The notes: generated from the letters alone by a model not told the origin. DNA of 64,000 bases from CAWCDJ01 sp963778675 (GCA_963778675.1 CAVZVI010000011.1:496001-560000); one strand, 5' to 3'. Positions 16,580 through 24,612 are shown, counted from the stretch's first letter. A program made the numbers and translations.

Positions 16580-16939
16580 TTAGAACTCCAGTCCCGCTTC
16601 GCGTGCGGCATCGGCCAGAGCTTTGATCCGGCCGTGATACTGATATCCGCCGCGGTCGAACACCACGCTCTTGATACCCTTCTCCTTGGCGCGCTCGGCC
16701 ACCAGTTTGCCGATCGCCTTGGCCGCGGCGACGTTGCCGCCGTTGGTCCTGGCGCCCTTGTCCACCGAAGATGCGGACACCAGCGTAGCGCCCTTGCTGT
16801 CGTCGATGACCTGCGCGTAGATGTGAGCCACGCTGCGGAACACCGCCAGGCGCGGCCGCTCCGGCGTGCCGCTGAGTTTGCGGCGAATGCGCATGTGGAT
16901 GCGCTTGCGGATTTCCTTCTTTTCGATCTTACGAATCAT
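16580..16939 (-). CDS. rplR: 50S ribosomal protein L18
   Basis: 119-residue 5S rRNA-binding protein (RRKLSGTPERPRLAVFRS, AQVIDDSKGATLVSASS, C-terminal FDRGGYQYHGRIKALADAAREAG). Its start overlaps the rplF stop by four bases, indicating translational coupling. Confidence 0.97.
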   Translation of the reverse strand: MIRKIEKKEIRKRIHMRIRRKLSGTPERPRLAVFRSVAHIYAQVIDDSKGATLVSASSVDKGARTNGGNVAAAKAIGKLVAERAKEKGIKSVVFDRGGYQYHGRIKALADAAREAGLEF

Positions 16940-17472
16940 TTGCCACCCGCCCCGGTCTTACCGACCTTCTTGCGCAGCGCTTCACCGGTATAGCGGATGC
17001 CCTTGTTCTTGTAGGGGTCCGGCTTGCGAAGCGCCCGGATGTTGGCAGCCACCTGGCCGAGCAACTGACGGTCGTAGCCGCTCAGCACCAGGTGCGTCTG
17101 CTTGTCGATTTTCAGGTCCACGCCCTCGGGCAGCATAACTTCGATGGGGTGGGAGTAGCCCAGCGTGAACGTAGCGATCTTGCCCTTCACGTCGGCGCGG
17201 TAGCCGATGCCGACGATGTCCAGTTCCCGGACGAATCCGCCCGATACGCCCTGCACGGCATTCGCGGCCAGCGCCCGGGTCAAGCCGTGCAGCGCCGCGT
17301 AGTCGTCCGACGCACGCTTCACTTCCAGGCGGCTGTCCACTTTCTCGATCGTGACGCCCTGCGGAATCGGAACCGTCAGTTTGCCCTTGGGGCCCGTCAC
17401 TTCCAGTTGCTCGCCGATCTGCACTTTCACGCCGCTCGGCAGCGGGATCGGCTTCTTGCCAATTCTCGACAT
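16936..17472 (-). CDS. rplF: 50S ribosomal protein L6
   Basis: 178-residue protein near the GTPase centre. MSRIGKKPIPLPSGV at the N-terminus, and the C-terminal KPDPYKNKGIRYTGE that contacts 23S rRNA. Four bases after rpsH. Confidence 0.97.
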   Translation of the reverse strand: MSRIGKKPIPLPSGVKVQIGEQLEVTGPKGKLTVPIPQGVTIEKVDSRLEVKRASDDYAALHGLTRALAANAVQGVSGGFVRELDIVGIGYRADVKGKIATFTLGYSHPIEVMLPEGVDLKIDKQTHLVLSGYDRQLLGQVAANIRALRKPDPYKNKGIRYTGEALRKKVGKTGAGGK

Positions 17473-17476
17473 ATTC

Positions 17477-17872
17477 TCACCAAACCCGGCAGAGGATTTC
17501 CCCGCCCACGTGTTCCTTGTGCGCGTCCCGCCCGGTCATCACACCGCGCGGCGTCGTCAGGATGTTGATGCCCAGGCCGCCCAGCACGCGCGGGATATCG
17601 GTCTGCCCGACGTACACCCGGCAGCCCGGCCGCGACACACGCTCGATCGCCGAAATCACCGGTGCGTTAGCTGCACTGTACTTCAGGTAGATCTTGATGG
17701 TCTTCTTCGGGCCTTCTTCCGCCACTTTGAAGTTGGTGATGTAGCCCTCTTCCTTCAAAATGCGCGCGATTTCGGTCTTCAGCTTGGAAGCCGGCACGTC
17801 CACCTTGGGGTGGCGGGCCTGGATCGCGTTGCGCACGCGAGTCAGCATGTCGGCAATGGGATCACTCGTCAT
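17477..17872 (-). CDS. rpsH: 30S ribosomal protein S8
   Basis: 131-residue 16S-binding protein (MTSDPIADMLTRVRNA, and C-terminal LGGLGINILTTPRGVMTGRDA). In E. coli S8 represses the spc operon. Whether that loop exists here was not tested. It follows a 70-base gap after rpsN containing a hairpin. Confidence 0.97.
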   Translation of the reverse strand: MTSDPIADMLTRVRNAIQARHPKVDVPASKLKTEIARILKEEGYITNFKVAEEGPKKTIKIYLKYSAANAPVISAIERVSRPGCRVYVGQTDIPRVLGGLGINILTTPRGVMTGRDAHKEHVGGEILCRVW

Positions 17873-17905
17873 AGTTCTCCTACTTCCCCTTCGTCCGGGC
17901 TTTCC

Positions 17906-17921
17906 GCTCCGTTGGCGGAGC
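17906..17921 (-). other. Hairpin in the rpsN-rpsH gap
   Basis: GCTCCG-TTGG-CGGAGC, a perfect six-pair stem with four-base loop, in a 70-base gap inside an otherwise very tight operon. Its role is unknown. mRNA processing or a feedback site upstream of rpsH are possible. Confidence 0.35.
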
Positions 17922-17942
17922 TTGCGGACGTCGCATCTCTTC

Positions 17943-18152
17943 CTACCAGCTCGCCTTGATCACGCCGGGAATCTCGCCGTTCAGGGCGAGCTGGCGGAAG
18001 CACAGGCGGCACACGCCGAACTTGCGCAGAAAAGCGCGCGGGCGCCCGCAGCGCCAGCAGCGGTTGCGATGCCGGCATTGCAGCTTGGGCGTCTTCGCCT
18101 TCCGGGCCTTTTCCAGTTTCTGGTCTTTCGCGATCTTGGCGGTAGTGGCCAT
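17943..18152 (-). CDS. rpsN: 30S ribosomal protein S14, zinc type
   Basis: 69 residues with zinc ligands C32-X2-C35 and C48-X2-C51 (CWRCGRPRAFLRKFGVCRLC). This is the short type Z form, as opposed to the ~100-residue zinc-free form. The C-terminus LALNGEIPGVIKASW is typical. It has a somewhat longer lysine-rich N-terminus than most type Z proteins. 18 bases after rplE. Confidence 0.95.
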   Translation of the reverse strand: MATTAKIAKDQKLEKARKAKTPKLQCRHRNRCWRCGRPRAFLRKFGVCRLCFRQLALNGEIPGVIKASW

Positions 18153-18170
18153 TCTGTTCGTCTCTTTCCT

Positions 18171-18713
18171 TTACTGCCGGAACGGCATCCCCATCTGCTT
18201 GAGCAGCGCCACGCCCTCCGCATCGGTGCGTGCCGTGGTGGTAATGGAGATGTTCATACCCTTGGTCTTCTCCACCTTGGCGTAGTCGATCTCCGGAAAG
18301 ATCAACTGGTCCTTCACGCCCAGGGTGTAGTTGCCGCGTCCGTCGAACGACTTGGTGGATACGCCGCGGAAGTCGCGCACGCGGGGCAGCGCCACATTCA
18401 CCAGCCGGTCGAAAAATTCGTACATGCGGTCGCCGCGCAGCGTGACCATGCAGCCGATCGACATGCCTTCGCGCAGCTTGAACGCGGCAATCGACTTGGT
18501 GGCCTTGGTGATGACCGGCTTCTGCCCGGCAATCTGCGCCAGTTCGTTCACCGCGCCATCCATCAGCTTGGCGTTCTGCGTCGCTTCGCCCAGGCCGATA
18601 TTGATCGAGATCTTCTCGATCTTCGGCACGGCCATGACGTTCTTATAGCCGAACTCTTTGGTCAGCGCCGGAACCACTTTCTTCTGATAATGCTCTCTCA
18701 AACGTGCTGCCAT
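18171..18713 (-). CDS. rplE: 50S ribosomal protein L5
   Basis: 180-residue 5S rRNA-binding protein. PKIEKISINIGLGEA, RGDRMYEFFDRLVNVALPRVRDFRG and the C-terminal GMNISITTTA are diagnostic. I start at MAARLREHYQKK. The frame is open further upstream but that part overlaps rplX in another frame and is not L5-like. Confidence 0.97.
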   Translation of the reverse strand: MAARLREHYQKKVVPALTKEFGYKNVMAVPKIEKISINIGLGEATQNAKLMDGAVNELAQIAGQKPVITKATKSIAAFKLREGMSIGCMVTLRGDRMYEFFDRLVNVALPRVRDFRGVSTKSFDGRGNYTLGVKDQLIFPEIDYAKVEKTKGMNISITTTARTDAEGVALLKQMGMPFRQ

Positions 18714-18726
18714 GGAATCCTCAGCC

Positions 18727-19098
18727 TCACTTCCTGTCGAGCGTCTGCCCGCACTTGCGGCAGATCCTGGTGCTCCGGCTCTTACCGCCCGCCAGAAGGT
18801 CCACATGATGGGCCATGCGCACGGCCTTGTCGCAGCTCGGGCACACGACCATGACGTTGGACGCCGGGATCGGGCTTTCGCGCTCGGCAATGCCGCCCTT
18901 GATCTGCTGAGCCGGGTTGGGGCGGGTGTGCCGCTTGATCATCATTACGTGCTCCACCAGGACCTTGCCGGTTTCGCGGTCCACGCGAAGCACGCGCCCG
19001 GTCTTGCCCTTATCGCGGCCGGAGAGCACCTTCACGGTGTCGTCTTTCTTGAGATCCATCCGAACCGGCTCGGCCGGTTTCCTCTTTGCCAGTGCCAT
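18727..19098 (-). CDS. rplX: 50S ribosomal protein L24
   Basis: 123-residue assembly initiator with the KOW motif (KDDTVKVLSGRDKGKTGRVL). The C-terminal half holds four cysteines (C86, C89, C113, C116) spaced like a zinc ribbon, as in several other phyla. The start at 19098 overlaps the rplN stop by one base (TGATG), which favours it over the internal ATG (M14). Confidence 0.95.
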   Translation of the reverse strand: MALAKRKPAEPVRMDLKKDDTVKVLSGRDKGKTGRVLRVDRETGKVLVEHVMMIKRHTRPNPAQQIKGGIAERESPIPASNVMVVCPSCDKAVRMAHHVDLLAGGKSRSTRICRKCGQTLDRK

Positions 19099-19466
19099 CA
19101 GATTACCTCGGGAGCCAGGGAAACGATCTTCATGAACTTCTTGTCGCGCAGTTCCCGCGCGACCGGTCCGAAGACGCGGGTGCCGACCGGCTCGCCTACA
19201 TCGTTGATCAATACCGCGGCGTTGGAATCGAACCGGATGTAGGTGCCGTCCCGGCGCCGCGTCTCCTTGCGCATGCGCACGATCACGCAGCGCACCACTT
19301 TCCCCTTCTTGATGTTCGAATCGGGCGCAGCCTCTTTTACGCTGGCGGTAATCACGTCGCCCAGCCCGGCGCGCAGTCCGAGGTCGCCGCCGCGCGGCAG
19401 GATGCAGGAGAGCTTCCGCGCGCCGCTGTTATCGGCAACCTCGAGAATTGTTCGCATTCCAATCAT
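19098..19466 (-). CDS. rplN: 50S ribosomal protein L14
   Basis: 122 residues, normal length. MIGMRTILEVADNSGARKLSCI and the KKGKVVRCVIVRM strand are diagnostic. A 79-base gap precedes it after rpsQ, holding a degenerate palindromic repeat related to the one at 24538. Confidence 0.97.
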   Translation of the reverse strand: MIGMRTILEVADNSGARKLSCILPRGGDLGLRAGLGDVITASVKEAAPDSNIKKGKVVRCVIVRMRKETRRRDGTYIRFDSNAAVLINDVGEPVGTRVFGPVARELRDKKFMKIVSLAPEVI

Positions 19467-19475
19467 AAAAGCTCC

Positions 19476-19530
19476 TCATTCACCGCCCGGACACCCGGGT
19501 CGAACCAGAACCATCTCCCGGCATCCCAGC
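19476..19530. repeat. Degenerate copy of the intergenic palindrome
   Basis: The rpsQ-rplN gap holds ATTCACCGCCCGGAC near its left side and CCCGGCATCCCAGCGGC at its right. These resemble the arms of the perfect hairpin at 24538-24607 (ATTCACCGCCGGGAC and CCCGGCGTCTC...). The arms no longer pair well. Judged by eye, so the relationship is tentative. Confidence 0.35.
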
Positions 19531-19545
19531 GGCAAAAAAACCCAC

Positions 19546-19854
19546 TTACGCTTTGACGTCCAAATCCTTCGGCTGCGCGCCTACCTGGGCAGCCCGCCGC
19601 ACGATTTCCGCCAGGCGCCACCGCTTCAGCTTGCTGAGCGGGCGGCACTCGATGATCCGCACGACGTCGCCTGTTTTGGCCCGGCCCTCTTCGTCGTGGG
19701 CGTAGAACTTCTTCCGCTTGCCGATGATTCGCTTGTACAGCGGGTGCGGGACGCGGCGGCTCACTTCGACCACGATGGTCTTCTGCATCTTGGTCGAAAC
19801 GACCTCGCCGACTTTCTCGTTCTTGAATCCCTGCGTGGCTTGTCTCTCGGCCAT
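19546..19854 (-). CDS. rpsQ: 30S ribosomal protein S17
   Basis: 102-residue protein, a little longer than E. coli S17 (84). KVGEVVSTKMQKTIVVEVSR, HPLYKRII and KFYAHDEEGRAKTGDVVRI are diagnostic. I start at MAERQATQGFKNEK, one base after the rpmC stop. Upstream in-frame sequence is the shadow of rpmC. Confidence 0.95.
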   Translation of the reverse strand: MAERQATQGFKNEKVGEVVSTKMQKTIVVEVSRRVPHPLYKRIIGKRKKFYAHDEEGRAKTGDVVRIIECRPLSKLKRWRLAEIVRRAAQVGAQPKDLDVKA

Positions 19855-19855
19855 T

Positions 19856-20059
19856 TTATTTCTTCGCTCCAGCCAGTTCCCTCTCCCGCAGGATGGTGTA
19901 GATGCGGGCACGAGTCTTCTTCATTGCGCGAACGTTCTTCAGGCCGTCAAACTGTCCCATGGACATTTGAAAGTGGAGACGGAACAACTTCTCATCCATT
20001 TCACGCAACTGGTTTCGTAATTCGTTGTCGTCGAGATCGCGAACTTTTTGCGATTTCAT
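19856..20059 (-). CDS. rpmC: 50S ribosomal protein L29
   Basis: 67-residue helical protein near the exit tunnel (VRDLDDNELRNQLREMDEKLFRLHFQ, VRAMKKTRARIYTILRER). Located between rplP and rpsQ as expected. Confidence 0.95.
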   Translation of the reverse strand: MKSQKVRDLDDNELRNQLREMDEKLFRLHFQMSMGQFDGLKNVRAMKKTRARIYTILRERELAGAKK

Positions 20060-20065
20060 AATTCG

Positions 20066-20482
20066 TTACTCCGCCTCGTCCCGGCTGATAAACCTGGTCT
20101 TGATCGCGAGCTTGTGGGCGGCCAGCCGCATGGCTGCGGCGGCGGTGGTCTTGTCCACTCCCTCCATCTCGAACAGAATCTTTCCCGGACGGATTACCGC
20201 GACCCACTGCTCCGGAGCGCCCTTGCCTTTACCCATTCGGGTCTCGGCGGGCTTCTTGGTGATCGGCTTATCGGGGAAGAGCCGGATCCATACCTTGCCG
20301 CCGCGCTTGATGGAGCGAGTCATGGCAACACGGGCGGCTTCGATCTGCCGGTCCGTGATCCAGCCGCACTCCATGGCCTTGAGCCCGAATTCGCCGAAGG
20401 AGATCGACGAACCGCGCCATGCCTTGCCGGCCATGCGCCCGCGCTGCTGCTTCCTGAATTTAACCTTCTTTGGCATCATCAT
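20066..20482 (-). CDS. rplP: 50S ribosomal protein L16
   Basis: 138-residue protein contacting tRNA (MPKKVKFRKQQRGRMAGKAWRG, RGGKVWIRLFPDKPITKKPAE, GKGAPEQWVAVI). Three consecutive ATGs open the gene. I use the first because family proteins begin MLMPKR. Confidence 0.97.
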   Translation of the reverse strand: MMMPKKVKFRKQQRGRMAGKAWRGSSISFGEFGLKAMECGWITDRQIEAARVAMTRSIKRGGKVWIRLFPDKPITKKPAETRMGKGKGAPEQWVAVIRPGKILFEMEGVDKTTAAAAMRLAAHKLAIKTRFISRDEAE

Positions 20483-20502
20483 GGCGGTTTGCCCTCAATT
20501 CC

Positions 20503-21474
20503 TTACTGCTTCTCGCCGCCTTCCGGAGTCTCGCTCGCGGGGGGCTTCGGTTCGGTTTTCGGTTCGGCTTCCGGTTCGTGGCGCGCTTCCTGCTTCCAGG
20601 AAGGCTGCTGCGGGGACATCAGCGGCGGCAGAATCGGCGCGGTGGGACGGGCTGCCGGACGCGGCAGGTCCGCCGGCGGCGTCTGAATCGCCGGGCCGGT
20701 GGGCTCGGGTGCGGCGGCTACCGGAGGCGGGGGCGGTTGGCGCTCCCCGCGGTCACGGCGCGGTCCGCGGTCGCGGTCACGATCCCGGCGGTCGCGCGAG
20801 TCGCGGCGCGGCTCCGGCTCGGGGAGCAGGCCGCCGCGGCGCTTGGTCAGGTCAAGAATCTCGCCCTTATAGATCCAGGTCTTGATGCCGATCACGCCAT
20901 AGGTGGTGTGGGCTTCGGCGAAGCCGTAATCGATATCGGCACGCAGGGTGTGAAGCGGAAGCTGCCCCTGCAGGTACCATTCGCTGCGCGCGATTTCGGC
21001 GCCGTTCAGGCGCCCGGAAACCCGCACCTTGATCCCTTTGCAGCCGAAACGCAGCGCCGAATCGACGGCCTTGCGCATGGCGCGGCGAAACGCCACGCGC
21101 TTTTCGAGTTGCAGCCCGATCGATTCGCATACGAGCTGTGCATCGAGTTCGGGCTTATGCACTTCCTGAATATCGACGAAAACCTCGCGCTTGGTCTTCC
21201 GGGCCATGTCCTGCTTGAGCTTTTCGATCTCGGCGCCTTTGCGGCCGATGATGATGCCGGGCCGCGACGTGCGAATGGTGACCCGCAGTTTGTTGCCCGG
21301 CCGGTCGACTTCGATCGAGCTGACTCCGGCGGACTTGAGGCGGGCGTGCAGCGCTTCCTTTAATTCCAGGTCTTCCTGCAGCAGCTTGGCATAGCCCTGC
21401 TTGGCGAACCAGCGCGACCGCCACGGCTTGTTGAAGCCCAGCCGGAAACCGTACGGATGAACTTTCTGTCCCAT
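20503..21474 (-). CDS. rpsC: 30S ribosomal protein S3 with long C-terminal tail
   Basis: Residues 1-216 are a normal S3: KH domain with GIIIGRKGAEI at 74-84, and the C-terminal domain to KTWIYKGEIL. A tail of about 107 residues follows, first Arg/Asp-rich (RRDSRDRRDRDRDRGPRR) and then Pro/Glu/Lys-rich. It is probably disordered and faces the mRNA entry side of the 30S. S3 is usually 210-240 residues long. The tail is in frame with no sign of frameshift. Its start abuts the rplV stop directly. Confidence 0.95.
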   Translation of the reverse strand: MGQKVHPYGFRLGFNKPWRSRWFAKQGYAKLLQEDLELKEALHARLKSAGVSSIEVDRPGNKLRVTIRTSRPGIIIGRKGAEIEKLKQDMARKTKREVFVDIQEVHKPELDAQLVCESIGLQLEKRVAFRRAMRKAVDSALRFGCKGIKVRVSGRLNGAEIARSEWYLQGQLPLHTLRADIDYGFAEAHTTYGVIGIKTWIYKGEILDLTKRRGGLLPEPEPRRDSRDRRDRDRDRGPRRDRGERQPPPPPVAAAPEPTGPAIQTPPADLPRPAARPTAPILPPLMSPQQPSWKQEARHEPEAEPKTEPKPPASETPEGGEKQ

Positions 21475-21824
21475 CTATGCTTCTTTCTCCGTCACCTTGA
21501 TGACGATATGTGCCAATCGGCGCTGGTACCGGTAGGCGCGGCCCATCGGAGCCGGCCGCACCCGCTTCATCCGCGGCCCTTCGTTCACGTACGCCTCGGA
21601 AACAAACAACCGGTCCACATCCACGTCTTCGGACTTGTTCTGCGCATTGGCGATGGCCGACTGCAGAACCTTCTCCACCGCCGGCGCGATCCGCTTGTTG
21701 GTGGTCCGCAGCGTGGTCAGCGCCGCCCCCGCCTGCTGGCCGCGGATCAGGTCCACCACCAGCCGCGCCTTCTGCGGGGAGACCCGGATATATCGTGCTT
21801 CCGCTTTGACTTTTTCGCTTGCAT
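21475..21824 (-). CDS. rplV: 50S ribosomal protein L22, apparent -1 frameshift near start
   Basis: The conserved L22 body (ARYIRVSPQKARLVVDLIRG to the C-terminal AYRYQRRLAHIVI) is open, but upstream in its frame a TAA is reached without any ATG, GTG or TTG. The natural start is ATG at 21824, ten bases after rpsS, in a frame that needs a -1 shift. Adding one A to the AAAAA run at 21811-21815, or slipping -1 on G-AAA-AAG there, yields MQAKKVKAEARYIRVSP, a perfect L22 N-terminus of a 116-residue protein. Sequencing error or programmed slippage are both possible. Confidence 0.8.
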
Positions 21825-21834
21825 GGCTTCCCTC

Positions 21835-22125
21835 TTATGCCGGCTTGGACGACTTCTCGGTGGCCGCCTTCACCGAGTGGCCTTTGAACGTCCGCGTGGG
21901 CGAAAACTCGCCCAGCTTGTGGCCGACCATGTTTTCGGTGATATACACCGGAATGAACTTTTTCCCGTTGTGAACCGCGATGGTGTGTCCGACGAACTCC
22001 GGAAGAATGGTGGAGCGCCGCGACCAGGTGCGGACGACCTTCTTCTCGTTGGCCGCGCTCAACACGGCCACCTTGGCTTCCAGGTGAGTATCGGTAAACG
22101 GTCCCTTCTTGACTGAACGACCCAT
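21835..22125 (-). CDS. rpsS: 30S ribosomal protein S19
   Basis: 96 residues. MGRSVKKGPFTDTHLEAKV, TWSRRSTILPEFVGHTIAVHNGKK and GHKLGEFSPTRTFKGH are diagnostic. Six bases after rplB. Confidence 0.97.
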   Translation of the reverse strand: MGRSVKKGPFTDTHLEAKVAVLSAANEKKVVRTWSRRSTILPEFVGHTIAVHNGKKFIPVYITENMVGHKLGEFSPTRTFKGHSVKAATEKSSKPA

Positions 22126-22131
22126 GTGCGC

Positions 22132-22962
22132 TTACCTCTTTTTGCTCTTTCGGGTGACGATCCACTTGTCGGTGCGCTTGTTGTTGCGCGTCTTGAAACC
22201 GCGCGTGGGCTGGCCCCACGGGGTCACCGGGTGACGGCCGCCCGACGTCTTGCCCTCGCCGCCGCCGTGCGGGTGATCCACCGGATTCATGGTGACACCG
22301 CGGTTGTGCGGGCGTTTGCCCAGCCACCGCGTCCGCCCGGCCTTGCCCAGCGAAACGTTCTCGTGATCCACGTTGCCCACTTGCCCGACCGTGGCCATGC
22401 ACTCGAGCGGCACGCGCCGCACTTCGCCCGAGGGCAGTTTCAACAGCGCCAGCCCGCCTTCCTTCGAGATCAACTGCGCCTGGGAACCCGCCGAACGCGC
22501 CATCTGCGCGCCCTTGCCCGGCTTCAGCTCGATGTTGTGCACGATCGTGCCGGCGGGCATGTTCTTCAGCGGCAGCGCGTTGCCCAGCAGGATGTCGGCC
22601 TCGGGCCCGGACATCACCTTCTGCCCGACCTTCAGTCCGTCCGGCTGGATGATGTAGCGCTTCTCGCCGTCCGCGTAGTTCAGCAGCGCGATGCGCGCCG
22701 ACCGGTTCGGATCGTATTCGATGGCCGCAACCACCGCCGGAATGCCCGCTTTATCGCGCTTGAAATCGACGACGCGATAGGCCTTCTTCGCGCCCCCGCC
22801 GATGAACCGCGAGGTGATGCGCCCGATGCTGTTGCGCCCGCCCGTCCGCTGTTTCGGTTCGACCAGCGACTTTTCGGGGGTGTCCTTCGTGATGTCTGCC
22901 CGCGAAACGACCGTCTGGAACCGCCGCGTCGGCGTTACGGGTCTGTAAGTCTTGATCGGCAT
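22132..22962 (-). CDS. rplB: 50S ribosomal protein L2
   Basis: 276-residue protein needed for subunit joining and peptidyl transfer. The C-terminal GVTMNPVDHPHGGGEGKTSGGRHPVTPWG carries the conserved His region. The reading frame is intact, unlike the three genes upstream of it (rplC, rplD, rplW). Three bases after rplW. Confidence 0.97.
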   Translation of the reverse strand: MPIKTYRPVTPTRRFQTVVSRADITKDTPEKSLVEPKQRTGGRNSIGRITSRFIGGGAKKAYRVVDFKRDKAGIPAVVAAIEYDPNRSARIALLNYADGEKRYIIQPDGLKVGQKVMSGPEADILLGNALPLKNMPAGTIVHNIELKPGKGAQMARSAGSQAQLISKEGGLALLKLPSGEVRRVPLECMATVGQVGNVDHENVSLGKAGRTRWLGKRPHNRGVTMNPVDHPHGGGEGKTSGGRHPVTPWGQPTRGFKTRNNKRTDKWIVTRKSKKR

Positions 22963-22965
22963 CGG

Positions 22966-23255
22966 TTAAATCTCCGCGAAGTCCGGAACCTTCTCGCCCT
23001 GCCTTCAGCTTGACGTAGGCCTTCTTCCACTCGGGGCGATAGCCCGGCGAACCGGCCGCGGCGCCGCAGCTTTCCTTCGAAGGTCGCCGTGCGGACCTCC
23101 GCCACTTTCACCTTGAACAGCTTCTCCACGGCGGACTTTACCTGCGTCTTATTCGCGTCGAGCGCCACCTCGAAACACAGCGTGCGCTCGTTGTCTTTCT
23201 TTTCCACGCCCTTCTCGGTCACAAGCGGGCGGCGAATCACTTCGTAGTGGTTCAT
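22966..23255 (-). CDS. rplW: 50S ribosomal protein L23, two +1 frameshifts
   Basis: Codons 1-70 (MNHYEVIRRPLVTEKG to GRRGRFAG region) are normal L23. Two apparent extra bases follow, in CCC runs at 23043-23045 and 22997-22999 on the plus strand. Removing both restores YRPEWKKAYVKLKAG and EKVPDFAEI, a 95-residue protein of standard length that ends three bases before rplB. Its ATG overlaps the rplD stop by four bases. Being an essential single-copy exit-tunnel protein, true inactivation is very unlikely. Confidence 0.85.
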
Positions 23256-23881
23256 TTCGCGAGTGCCTCCGAGAACTTGCGCGCCGCGGCTTCGCTCATC
23301 AGCACGCTGTGGTGGCCCAGCAGGTGGTAGGCGATTGACGTCGCGGGTGGGCATCAGCGTGACGCCCTGCAGGTTGCGAATCGCCCAGGGCAAGGTTGCG
23401 GTTCTCGCCGTTATCCACCACCAGCACCGTGCGGCCCGCTTCCAGCCTGGCCAGCGCGCCCATCGCGTTCTTGGTCTTGTGGTCGGCGAAGCTGAACGCC
23501 TGCACGACTTTCAGCTCGCCATCCCGCACCTTGGCGGAAAGCGCCGAGCGCAGGGCGCCGAGCACCATCTTGCGCGGCAGCTTGTAGCTGTAATCGCGGG
23601 GCTGCGGCCCGTGTACCGTGCCGCCGTGGCGCCAGATGCGGCGAGCGAATCGAACCCATGCGCGCCCGGCCCGTTCCCTTCTGTTTCCACAGCTTCTTAC
23701 CGGAACCGGCTACTTCGGAGCGAACCTTGGTCTTGTGGGTGCCTGCGCGCATGCCCGCCTGATACTGCCGGACGGCCTCGTACAGCAGCGCTTCGTTGAC
23801 CTCGGCGCCGAAGACCTCGTCGGCCAGATCGATCTGGCCGACTTTCTGATTGTTTAAATCCACTACGTCGACTGTCGGCAT
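23252..23881 (-). CDS. rplD: 50S ribosomal protein L4, three +1 frameshifts
   Basis: Three segments in different frames together make a full L4: MPTVDVVDLNNQKVGQIDL to MGSIRSP; then IWRHGGTVHGPQPRDYSY to ENRNLAL; then AIRNLQGVTLMPTRDVN followed by AYHLLGHHSVLMSEAAARKF. The junctions need removal of one base each near 23638, 23383-23385 and 23333. The repaired protein is 208 residues, typical for L4. Five bases after rplC, with ATGA overlap to rplW. Confidence 0.85.
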
Positions 23882-23886
23882 GGCAG

Positions 23887-24521
23887 TTACCTCTTCGACC
23901 TCCGAACCACGACGTATCCGCCATTCGGCCCGGGGACCGCGCCCTTCACCACCAGCACGTTGTCCTCGGTATCCACGTCGATTACCTCGAGGTTGCGGAC
24001 CGTGACCCGCGAATGGCCCATCTGCCCCGCCATGCGCATGCCGGGAAGCACGCGCGACGGGAAGCTGGAAGCGCCGATCGAGCCTGGAGCGCGGTGGAAC
24101 ATCGAGCCGTGGGTAGCCGCGCCGCCGCCGAAGTGATGGCGCTTCACCAGGCCCGCGAAACCGCGGCCCTTGCTGATCGCCGATCACGTCCACCTTGTCC
24201 TTGGGCTTGAACTGATCCACCAGGACTTTATCGCCCGGCTTCAGGTCGTCGTCGCCGGGGCCGAGAGTGAACTCGCGCAGGAACTTCGCGCCTTCCGCGC
24301 CGGCTTTCTTGAGGTGGCCCGTGGCCGGCTTGTTGATGCGCTGCGGCTTGACGAACTCCACCAAACCCGATCTGCACCGCATCGTAGCCGTCGGAGGTGG
24401 GCGTCTTGCGCTGCACCACCATGCACGGACCCGCCTTGAGCAGGGTGACCGGCACGGCCTGGCCGTCTGGCCGGAACATCTGCGACATTCCAATCTTTTT
24501 GCCAAGGATTCCTGGACTCAT
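23887..24521 (-). CDS. rplC: 50S ribosomal protein L3, two +1 frameshifts
   Basis: Starts MSPGILGKKIGMSQMFRPDG. Removing one base of the CCC at 24366-24368 continues the frame as LVEFVKPQRINKPATGHLKKAG, and removing one base near 24177 continues it as VSKGRGFAGLVKRHHFGGG, running on to RVLPGMRMAGQMG and the stop at 23887. The repaired protein has 210 residues, normal for L3, an early assembly protein close to the peptidyl transferase centre. Confidence 0.85.
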
Positions 24522-24537
24522 CGTTAAAATCCTTATT

Positions 24538-24607
24538 CACCGCCGGGACGCGGAGCCGCCGAGAACACCGATACTGGCTTTCCCGGCGTCTCTGCGTCCC
24601 GGCGGTG
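24538..24607. repeat. Large intergenic palindrome between rpsJ and rplC
   Basis: CACCGCCGGGACGC (24538-24551) is the exact reverse complement of GCGTCCCGGCGGTG (24594-24607). The inner parts also pair partly (GAG-CGCCG-GA against TC-CGGCG-CTC). A ~28-bp imperfect stem with a loop around 24563-24580 fills most of the 91-base gap. It resembles dispersed palindromic repeat elements seen between genes in large soil-bacterial genomes. Confidence 0.65.
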
Positions 24608-24612
24608 GAATT

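Noticed and set aside
20700..20830. Repetitive CGGTCGCGG-like stretch as a possible CRISPR or tandem repeat
   Set aside because: It encodes the Arg/Asp-rich tail of S3 in frame. There are no regular spacers.
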